DNA of 64,000 nucleotides from positions 434,001 to 498,000 of the forward strand of contig NZ_SLZF01000004.1 in assembly GCF_004341515.1 (NCBI RefSeq). The letters run 5' to 3'. This document shows, piece after piece, positions 58,218-64,000 of the stretch. How positions within the stretch are numbered: position 1 is the stretch's first letter; each line of letters begins with the position of its first letter. The notes under the pieces are model-generated. The model did no database searches and was not told the DNA's origin. It saw only the letters and a list, made by a program, of their open reading frames with translations. The translations under genes and the position numbers were made by a program. The stretch comes from Allobosea sp. BK604 (GTDB lineage: Bacteria; Pseudomonadota; Alphaproteobacteria; Rhizobiales; Beijerinckiaceae).

Positions 58218-59336
58218 TCAGCCGAAGGTGAAAGCATAGGCCTGGAGGCCGGGATCGAGAAAGCGTATCTCGAAGGACCGGTCGCCGATCGCGCCCTTTT
58301 GACGGACGAGTTGGTAGAGGCGCTGGCCGGTGACGGTGCCGTTGCCCTCGGCGTCGATATCGACGCCATGGTCGGCGCCGGGCGCCGCGCCATCGAGCGT
58401 GACGCGGAAGCGCACCGGCTTGCCGTCGGCGCCCGGGCCGAGCACGAGATGCAGGTCGCGGGCATGGAAGCGATAGGTGATGCCGCCATCGGGCGCATCG
58501 AGAGCGGCATGTTCCTTGCCGATCGTCCAGTGACCCGAGAGGCCCCATTCGTTGAGGCGGGGCGTACCGGCCTCGTAGACCTTCGCCTTGTCCTCGGCCG
58601 CACCGCCGGGCGAGACGAAATTCTCGGCCCGCTCATAGCCGAGATAGGTCTCGGGCGAGCGGACATCCTTCTCGTCCGAGGCCAATTCCGCGCCGGAGGC
58701 GCTGACCGAGACGGTGCCTGTCGCGATATCGTTTCGTCCAGCTTCTGCCAGCAATTGCTGGATCACCTTTTCGGACGCGTCGTAGCCGCCCTCGCCGAAA
58801 TGGTGGTGGCGGATACGGCCCTGCGCATCGATGAAGTAATGCGCCGGCCAGTACTGGTTCTTGAAGGCGCGCCAGATCGCGTAGTCGTTGTCGACAGCGA
58901 CGGGATAGCTGATCTTCAGATCGGAGACCGCCTGCTTCACATTGTCGATGCGCTTCTCGAAGGCGAATTCCGGGGCGTGGACGCCAATGACGACGAGGCC
59001 CTGATCCTTGTATTTCTCGGCCCAGGCCCGGACATAGGGGATGGCGCGCAGGCAGTTGATGCAGGAATAGGTCCAGAAATCGATCAGGACGACCTTGCCC
59101 TTCAGCCCTTCGGCAGTCAGCGGCGGCGAGTTCAGCCATTCGACGGCACCGGCGAGCGAGGGCAGGGCGCCTTCGACCGGCAGCGGGCCGCTCTCGCCCT
59201 GCGGCTTGGCCGCCATCATCATCGCCGGATTGGCGCTCATCATCATGCCGGGATTGGCACCGGTCATGGCCGGGCCGGAGCCCGTCATGGCGGGATTGCC
59301 GCCCATCATCGCCGGGCCGCCGCCGGAGGGCGTCAT
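58218..59336 (-). CDS. DipZ-type thioredoxin-like protein (C-terminal half of a split DipZ)
   Basis: Periplasmic TlpA/thioredoxin-like domain: LPVEGALPSLAGAVEWLNSP, then the redox motif FWTYSCINCLRAIPYVRAW (CINC), VVIGVHAPEFAFEK and PAHYFIDAQGRIRHHHFGEG; a ~160-residue C-terminal DipZ domain follows. If it starts at the ATG at 59336, the start overlaps the CcdA stop (ATGA). The frame continues upstream to 59504, and GLLDRFDVAAGRPAAPAM in it reads like the DipZ linker, suggesting a -1 frameshift joined it to CcdA originally. A Met/Pro/Gly-rich segment (PAMTGANPGMMMSANPAM) precedes the domain. Confidence 0.85.
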   Translation of the reverse strand: MTPSGGGPAMMGGNPAMTGSGPAMTGANPGMMMSANPAMMMAAKPQGESGPLPVEGALPSLAGAVEWLNSPPLTAEGLKGKVVLIDFWTYSCINCLRAIPYVRAWAEKYKDQGLVVIGVHAPEFAFEKRIDNVKQAVSDLKISYPVAVDNDYAIWRAFKNQYWPAHYFIDAQGRIRHHHFGEGGYDASEKVIQQLLAEAGRNDIATGTVSVSASGAELASDEKDVRSPETYLGYERAENFVSPGGAAEDKAKVYEAGTPRLNEWGLSGHWTIGKEHAALDAPDGGITYRFHARDLHLVLGPGADGKPVRFRVTLDGAAPGADHGVDIDAEGNGTVTGQRLYQLVRQKGAIGDRSFEIRFLDPGLQAYAFTFG

Positions 59337-60088
59337 CGCCGGCGCCGCGGGCCGGCCGGCCGCGACGTCGAAACGGTCGAGCAGGCCCTTTCGAGCGAAT
59401 TGGTGCTGGCAAGCGAGACGCGCGCCAGGAACCCCGTATCGAGCCCGAGCGCGATCGCAACGACCGCGGCGAGCACCGCGACACCGCCGGCACGGCGCAG
59501 CCATTCTCCCGCGCCGAGCGAGCGCTTCATCGCAGCGAAGACCTTGCCCCCGGCCAGCAGCGCCAGCGCCAGTGAGGTCGCGGCGCCGAGCGCATAGGCC
59601 AGCAGCAGGAACGAGGTCTGGGCATTGGCGCCCTGCAGCGCTGCGCCGGTCAGGATCAGGCCGAGGATCGGCCCGGCACAGGGCGCCCAGAGCAGCCCCG
59701 TGGCGATGCCGAGCAGCAGCGAGGGCAGGACCGCGCCCGAGCCGCTGCCGCCCTGTTCAGCCGCCTGCGACAGCCGCCCGCCGAGCGCGACCAGCGGGCG
59801 CGTGAGCCTGTCGGAGATGGCTGGAAACAGCAGTGCGAGGCCGAACAATGCGAGCAGCGCCATAGCGGCGAGGCGGCCGTACTGGTTGGCCTCGACCGCC
59901 CAGTTGCCGCCGACCGCCGCGAGCGTCGCGACCGCGGCGAAGGCGGCGGCCATCCCGACGAGCATTGGCAGCCCGCTCTTCAGGAAGGGCTGGCCGGCGC
60001 GCGCGAAGACGAAAGGCAGAACGGGCAGGATACAGGGGCTGACGATCGTCAGCACGCCGCCGAGATAGGCAAGCAGAAGCAGAGTCAT
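59333..60088 (-). CDS. CcdA/DsbD-type transmembrane thiol electron transporter (N-terminal half of a split DipZ)
   Basis: 251 aa with about six membrane segments. The two CcdA cysteines are in VSPCILPVLPFVF and WAPCAGPILGL, which shuttle electrons from cytoplasmic thioredoxin across the membrane. Homologues of this type (DipZ) continue into a thioredoxin domain in the same chain; here the frame instead ends in a low-complexity tail ACSTVSTSRPAGPRRRR. It is the second gene after msrB, which fits electron supply to the periplasmic Msr enzymes. Confidence 0.88.
   Translation of the reverse strand: MTLLLLAYLGGVLTIVSPCILPVLPFVFARAGQPFLKSGLPMLVGMAAAFAAVATLAAVGGNWAVEANQYGRLAAMALLALFGLALLFPAISDRLTRPLVALGGRLSQAAEQGGSGSGAVLPSLLLGIATGLLWAPCAGPILGLILTGAALQGANAQTSFLLLAYALGAATSLALALLAGGKVFAAMKRSLGAGEWLRRAGGVAVLAAVVAIALGLDTGFLARVSLASTNSLERACSTVSTSRPAGPRRRR
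59386..59392 (-). other. Apparent -1 frameshift point in the dipZ-like gene
   Basis: On the minus strand GAAAGGG. In the CcdA frame it reads Leu-Glu-Arg-Ala-Cys; slipping back one base gives Leu-Glu-Lys-Gly-Leu-Leu-Asp-Arg-Phe and continues in the thioredoxin frame without a stop. It may be a fixed mutation, a sequence error or translational slippage. Confidence 0.5.
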
Positions 60089-60106
60089 CGGGTTCGGCCT
60101 TCGCCG

Positions 60107-60595
60107 TCAGGCCGCCAGCGGCTTGAACGCCATGGCGACGCCGTTCATGCAGTAGCGCAGCCCGGTTGGCTTCGGCCCGTCGTCGAAGACATGGCCGAGA
60201 TGGCCGCCGCAGCGGCCGCAATGCACGGAGGTCCGGACCATGCCGAAGGTCGTGTCGCTCTCGGTGCCCACCGCCTTGTCGTCGATAGGCGCCCAGAAGC
60301 TCGGCCAGCCGGTGCCGCTGTCGAACTTGGTGGTCGAGGAGAACAGGTCCTGCTCGCAGCCGGCGCAGGCGAAGGTGCCGCGACGCTTCTCCCTGTCGAG
60401 CGGGCTCGAATAGGGCTGTTCGGTCGCGCTCTGGCGCAGCACGGCATATTGCTCGGCACTAAGGAGCTTGCGCCATTCGACGTTCGTGCGCGTCACGGCA
60501 AAGGTCTCTGCGGCCAGGGCGCTGCGGCCCCGCAACGCCAGCCCGATCGCGGCCGTGCTCGCCAGGCTCTTCAACAGAAAGCGCTTCGTGATCAT
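60107..60595 (-). CDS. msrB: Peptide-methionine (R)-S-oxide reductase MsrB, exported
   Basis: 162-aa MsrB that reduces methionine-R-sulfoxide. Zinc cysteines are in FACAGCEQD and HCGRCGGHLGHVF; the catalytic Cys149 is in RYCMNGVAMAF. The usual recycling Cys position reads SGTGWPSFW (Thr), so a resolving Cys seems absent, matching the single-Cys MsrA. A signal peptide (MITKRFLLKSLASTAAIGLALRG up to ALAAE) directs it to the periplasm. First gene of the cluster. Confidence 0.94.
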   Translation of the reverse strand: MITKRFLLKSLASTAAIGLALRGRSALAAETFAVTRTNVEWRKLLSAEQYAVLRQSATEQPYSSPLDREKRRGTFACAGCEQDLFSSTTKFDSGTGWPSFWAPIDDKAVGTESDTTFGMVRTSVHCGRCGGHLGHVFDDGPKPTGLRYCMNGVAMAFKPLAA

Positions 60596-60709
60596 CGGCC
60601 AGTCCCCGTTCCGATTCACCGACCTGCCCCAGCAGTCGTGCCGCAGATAAGGCGCTATTTTTTGACAGGAATAGCGCGCATCGCGCGCTTGTGATCCACG
60701 GCGACGGCT

Positions 60710-61492
60710 TCAACCGGGCGGGCCACCGGCAATGAGTCGAAGCGAACCCTCGAAATAGGGCTGAACCCGCAGGTGTCCGTAGCGTCTGTCCCAGTCGCCG
60801 CTCGCAAGGTCTCGGCCCAGGGCCGCGACGAAGCGCTCGCCGATGGCCGGATCGACGAAGCTCCAGGCCGAGTTCGCCAGCCGCGCGCCGGGATCAAGCA
60901 GGGCCTCGGGGCGGCCGTAGTAGGCCTCGCCGAAGCCATCGGTGCAGCGCAAGGGGATCGGCACGGCCAAGGTCTGCACGTTGGCGCCCAGTGCCCGCTC
61001 GATGGCGGCGATGGGCGGATAGCGCCTCGCCTCCACCGCGATGACCTCGGGAGCATAGTGGGCCAGCCAGAAGCGGTCGAGCTCGTCGGGATCGCAGGTC
61101 ATCACCAGCACGGGCCCGCGTGTCACGCGTCGCATTTCGGCGAGCCCGCGCCGGAGGTCGGACCATTGATGCACCGTGAAGGTCGCCATGCCGGCATCGA
61201 AGCTGTCATCGGCGAAGGGCAGCCGCTCGGCGACGGCATCGATCGCCGCGGCGAGATGCGCCGGGCGCTGCGCCCGCATCGAGGCCGAAGGCTCGACGGC
61301 AGTCACGGCCCGGTCGGTTGGCTCGTAGGAGCCCGCACCGGCTCCGACATTCAGCACTGTCTGCGCATCTCCGAGCAGGTCGTTGACCAGCGCGGCGATT
61401 TGCGGGTCCGGCTGGCGATAATGGGCATAGCCCGAGCCGATCACGCTGTAGTTCGCATCGCCCGCGCTGCCATCTGCATGTCTTGCATCCAT
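60710..61492 (-). CDS. Class I SAM-dependent methyltransferase (type 11)
   Basis: 260-aa methyltransferase: VLNVGAGAGSYEP (motif I), VTAVEPSASMRAQRP, LPFADDSFDAGMATFTVHQW (motif II/III) and MRRVTRGPVLVMTCDP. It belongs to the UbiE/type-11 group that methylates small metabolites; substrate unknown. The ATG at 61492 with GAGG upstream is preferred to 61555. Divergent from the next gene across 120 bp. Confidence 0.85.
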   Translation of the reverse strand: MDARHADGSAGDANYSVIGSGYAHYRQPDPQIAALVNDLLGDAQTVLNVGAGAGSYEPTDRAVTAVEPSASMRAQRPAHLAAAIDAVAERLPFADDSFDAGMATFTVHQWSDLRRGLAEMRRVTRGPVLVMTCDPDELDRFWLAHYAPEVIAVEARRYPPIAAIERALGANVQTLAVPIPLRCTDGFGEAYYGRPEALLDPGARLANSAWSFVDPAIGERFVAALGRDLASGDWDRRYGHLRVQPYFEGSLRLIAGGPPG

Positions 61493-61574
61493 ATCTCGCC
61501 TCACGTCCAGAACGTCGCTGCAATGTTGAACCAAAGGCTTACGCGCGCGTGACAATCGCTTAGCTGCCCTCTAT

Positions 61575-61598
61575 CGTTATAGCCAAATGAAAATAACG
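61575..61598. promoter_or_regulatory. Inverted repeat in a divergent promoter region
   Basis: CGTTAT (61575-61580) and ATAACG (61593-61598) with an 18-bp centre-to-centre spacing, 14 bp before a start codon and between two divergent genes. It may be an operator. Short arms, so low confidence. Confidence 0.25.
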
Positions 61599-61612
61599 AA
61601 AGAGGCGCGGGG

Positions 61613-61993
61613 ATGCTCATCGAAGGCCAATCGCTCACCACCTGCGAAATCGAGCCCGACGGCAGCGCGATCATGCTCGGGCTGATCGACGACCGGGGCG
61701 AGGCGCGCAAGCTGCGCCTGCCTGTCGAGCAGGTCGGCGCCCTCGCCATGACCTTGCCCTCGCTGATCGAGCGGGCGCTGAAGACGCGCTATCGCGATTC
61801 CAGCCTGCGCTATGCGTATGAGTTGGGGTCGTGGACGCTTGAACAGGCTTCCGATCCGCAGACGCGCATGATGACATTGCGGACGACAGACGGGTTCAGC
61901 GTCTGCTTCTCGCTGCCGCTGGCGCAGGGCGAGGCCTTGAGCGAGGCGCTCGCGCGGTCGCATCAGCGGGATGAGCCCGTGCGGGCGAACTGA
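61613..61993 (+). CDS. Conserved hypothetical protein
   Basis: 126-aa acidic cytosolic protein that I do not recognise. It is mostly beta-strand with a central helix (LPSLIERALKTRYRD) and ends in a helix (LPLAQGEALSEALARSHQ). There is no signal or membrane segment. A CGGGG precedes the ATG, and the next gene, an aldehyde dehydrogenase, starts 53 bp downstream, so the two may share a transcript. Confidence 0.7.
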   Translation: MLIEGQSLTTCEIEPDGSAIMLGLIDDRGEARKLRLPVEQVGALAMTLPSLIERALKTRYRDSSLRYAYELGSWTLEQASDPQTRMMTLRTTDGFSVCFSLPLAQGEALSEALARSHQRDEPVRAN

Positions 61994-62046
61994 CGGATTT
62001 CTTCCGGCCGGCATCTGGCTGGCCCCAACCGCCTCTGGAGACGACC

Positions 62047-63477
62047 ATGGCGCACGAACTGCAATTCTATATTGACGGCGAATGGGTGCAGCCGAGCGGC
62101 AGCCGGACGCTCGGGGTGATCGATCCCTCGAACGAGGAGCCCTTCGCGACGATCGCGCTCGGCGAGCAGGCCGATGTCGACCGGGCCGTCGCGGCTGCGC
62201 GCGCCGCCTTTCCGGCCTTCGCTGCGACCTCGCGCGAGGAGCGGCTGGCGCTGATGCGGCGCCTGCTCGAAGCCTACAAGGCCCGCTATGACGACATCGC
62301 CGCGACCTTGTCGCGCGAGATGGGTGCCCCGAAGGATCTGGCGCACCGTGCCCAGGCCGGCATGGGCACGGCCCATCTCGGCAAGATGATCGAGACCCTG
62401 GAGAACTACGCTTTCGAGGAGCTGCGCGGCACGACCCTGATCGCCAAGGAGCCGATCGGCGTCGTCGGCATGATCACGCCGTGGAACTGGCCGATCAACC
62501 AGATCATGTGCAAGGTCGCGCCCGCGCTCGCCGCCGGCTGCACCATGGTGCTGAAGCCGAGCGAGATCGCTCCGCTCAACGCCATCATCTTCGCCGAGGC
62601 GATGCACGAGGCCGGGGTGCCCAAGGGCGTGTTCAACCTGGTCAATGGCGACGGCCCGACCGTCGGCGAGGCGATCGCGCGCCATCCGGGCGTCGACATG
62701 GTCTCCTTCACCGGCTCGACCCGCGCCGGCATCCTCGTCGCCAAGGCGGCGGCCGATACGGTCAAGCGCGTGCACCAGGAGCTCGGCGGCAAATCGGCCA
62801 ACATCATCCTCGACGATGCCGACCTCAGGAAGTCGGTGAAGCTCGGCGTCGAGAGCGTGATGCGCAACTCCGGCCAGTCCTGCAACGCGCCGACCCGGAT
62901 GTTCGTGCCGTCCGCTCTGCATGACGAGGCGGTCGCGATCGCCAAGGCGGTAGCCGAGCCGCTCAAGGTCGGCGCGCCCGGCGCCGAGGGCACCTGGCTC
63001 GGCCCGGTCGTCAGCGAAACGCAATACAACAAGATCCAGCGCCTGATCGAGGCCGGCATCAGCGAGGGTGCCGATCTCGTCACCGGCGGCCCGGGGCGCC
63101 CCGAGGACCTCAACCGGGGCTATTACGTCCGCCCGACCGTCTTCGCCAATGTCACCGACGAGATGACGATCGCGCGCGAGGAAATCTTCGGGCCGGTACT
63201 CTCGATCCTGCCTTACAAGAGCGATGAGGAAGTGATCGCCCGGGCGAATGACACGCCCTACGGGCTGGCGTCCTATGTCCAGTCCGGCTCGATCGAGCGC
63301 GCCCGCAAGGTCGCGGCGAAGATGCGCAGCGGCAATGTCTATATCAACTATCCGGCCTGGGATGCGGGCGCTCCGTTCGGTGGCTACAAGCAATCCGGCA
63401 ATGGCCGCGAATACGCCGATTTCGGGCTCGACGAGTTCTTGGAGATCAAGGGAACGGTCGGCTACGCGGCCGCCTGA
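62047..63477 (+). CDS. NAD(P)-dependent aldehyde dehydrogenase
   Basis: 476-aa ALDH superfamily enzyme that oxidises an aldehyde to an acid. PWNWPINQ (substrate/oxyanion Asn), FTGSTRAG, Glu245 in QELGGKSANIIL (general base) and the nucleophile Cys279 in NSGQSCNAPTR. EEIFGPVL and the C-terminal PFGGYKQSGNGREY complete the family. Class 1/2-like; substrate not inferable. GGAG is 8 nt before the ATG. Confidence 0.95.
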   Translation: MAHELQFYIDGEWVQPSGSRTLGVIDPSNEEPFATIALGEQADVDRAVAAARAAFPAFAATSREERLALMRRLLEAYKARYDDIAATLSREMGAPKDLAHRAQAGMGTAHLGKMIETLENYAFEELRGTTLIAKEPIGVVGMITPWNWPINQIMCKVAPALAAGCTMVLKPSEIAPLNAIIFAEAMHEAGVPKGVFNLVNGDGPTVGEAIARHPGVDMVSFTGSTRAGILVAKAAADTVKRVHQELGGKSANIILDDADLRKSVKLGVESVMRNSGQSCNAPTRMFVPSALHDEAVAIAKAVAEPLKVGAPGAEGTWLGPVVSETQYNKIQRLIEAGISEGADLVTGGPGRPEDLNRGYYVRPTVFANVTDEMTIAREEIFGPVLSILPYKSDEEVIARANDTPYGLASYVQSGSIERARKVAAKMRSGNVYINYPAWDAGAPFGGYKQSGNGREYADFGLDEFLEIKGTVGYAAA

Positions 63478-63499
63478 GCTACGGACGACATGAGAAGGG

Positions 63500-63526
63500 A
63501 GCGCAGCGTGATTGTTTAGCTGCGCT
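63500..63526. other. Hairpin after the aldehyde dehydrogenase gene
   Basis: AGCGCAGC (63500-63507) pairs with GCTGCGCT (63519-63526), 11-nt loop, ~23 bp after the stop. There is no following T-run, so it may only mark a weak terminator or mRNA 3' end. Low confidence. Confidence 0.35.
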
Positions 63527-63658
63527 TCATATGGCGTTGCCTGGTTGCGTGCTTATCGCGGCGCAATCAGCATCCCAGATAAGGGGCGCCATGTCGCTCG
63601 CGGAGCTTCCACTGCCCGCGAGCGCTCGCAGTTCCAGTTCCTTATCGAGGACATCTCC

Positions 63659-64000
63659 ATGTCTCAGCCAAATGCAGCCCAGTCCGGAACCTTCCGGATC
63701 GGCAATGATATTGAAGTCAACCGCCTCGGCTTCGGCGCCATGCGCATCACCGGGCGCGGCATCTGGGGCGAGCCCGCCGATCATGCCGAGGCGATCCGCA
63801 CCCTGAAACGTCTGCCGGAACTCGGCGTGAACTTCATCGACACCGCCGATTCCTATGGGCCGGATGTCTCGGAGAAGCTGATCCGCGAGGCGCTCCATCC
63901 CTATTCCGGCCTGCTGATCGCCACCAAGGGCGGCTTGACCCGCGGCGGCCCCGACCAATGGACCCCGAAGGGCGATCCCGATTATCTCATCGGCCAGGCC
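63659..64000 (+). CDS. Aldo/keto reductase (3' truncated by window end)
   Basis: First 114 codons only; the frame runs off the window. [28 protein letters not shown] is the typical AKR start; the catalytic Asp-Tyr pair appears in [15 protein letters not shown] (Asp in DTAD, Tyr in SYG), and the Lys in IATKGG. A Trp/Gly-rich segment [11 protein letters not shown] follows. It probably reduces aldehydes or ketones with NADPH. It follows the aldehyde dehydrogenase by ~180 bp. Confidence 0.9.
   Translation, partial: MSQPNAAQSGTFRIGNDIEVNRLGFGAMRITGRGIWGEPADHAEAIRTLKRLPELGVNFIDTADSYGPDVSEKLIREALHPYSGLLIATKGGLTRGGPDQWTPKGDPDYLIGQA

Overview
The window is a GC-rich, densely coded stretch of chromosome from an alphaproteobacterium, most likely a member of the Hyphomicrobiales/Rhizobiales close to Bosea, Bradyrhizobium or Methylobacterium. 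This rests on gene content and order: a sufS2-B-C-D-S1-T iron-sulfur operon behind an Irr-type palindrome, glnB-glnA, dusB-ntrB-ntrC-ntrY-ntrX-hfq-hflX, a pdhA-pdhB-pdhC-lpdA-lipA cluster whose E1-beta carries its own lipoyl domain, and a fused ispDF. The genus is inference. No prophage, insertion sequence, CRISPR array or rRNA operon is visible; one tRNA (Lys, UUU) is present.

Layout. 1-3 kb: end of an AsmA-like envelope protein, tyrS, an alpha/beta hydrolase. 3-14.4 kb: SUF iron-sulfur assembly, with a 4-oxalocrotonate-tautomerase-like gene inside the operon and about 3.6 kb of unrelated genes (isoaspartyl methyltransferase-like, PhzF, MmcQ/YjbR, Ldh_2 dehydrogenase) between sufT and the A-type carrier. 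14.4-25 kb: diguanylate cyclase, RhlE-type helicase, hydrolase, LysR regulator, parE, small membrane proteins, a glycosyltransferase and an FkbM methyltransferase. 25-30 kb: glnA, glnB, the NAD(P)HX repair enzyme and a PRC-barrel protein. 30-41.7 kb: tRNA-Lys, an SGNH-like membrane protein, ftsB, the pyruvate dehydrogenase cluster with an embedded SGNH hydrolase, three GlsB/YeaQ-like membrane proteins, lipA and a COQ10/RatA protein. 41.7-53 kb: cinA and ispDF, then the nitrogen regulon genes and hfq-hflX. 53-64 kb: housekeeping and accessory genes (mazG, arfB, recX, a TctC-type binding protein, methyltransferases), an envelope methionine-sulfoxide repair cluster (msrB, CcdA/DipZ part, thioredoxin-like part, msrA), an aldehyde dehydrogenase and the start of an aldo/keto reductase.

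How the genes work together. SufS/SufS2, SufBCD, SufT and SufA build Fe-S clusters, which LipA needs; LipA makes the lipoyl groups carried by PdhB and PdhC. GlnB, NtrB/NtrC and NtrY/NtrX control glutamine synthetase and nitrogen metabolism, and Hfq sits just downstream. The msr cluster looks like a dedicated periplasmic repair pathway: both Msr enzymes appear to lack resolving cysteines, and electron-relay genes lie between them.

The most unusual signals are non-coding or at gene ends: (1) two families of dispersed palindromic repeats (106 bp and about 54 bp) whose TAG ends serve as stop codons for four neighbouring genes; (2) an apparent -1 frameshift that splits a DipZ-like CcdA-thioredoxin gene, with a back-up ATGA overlap; (3) a short Gly-rich lipoprotein gene ending inside one repeat; (4) the split suf locus. 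I did not find a clearly new multi-gene defence or metabolic system.
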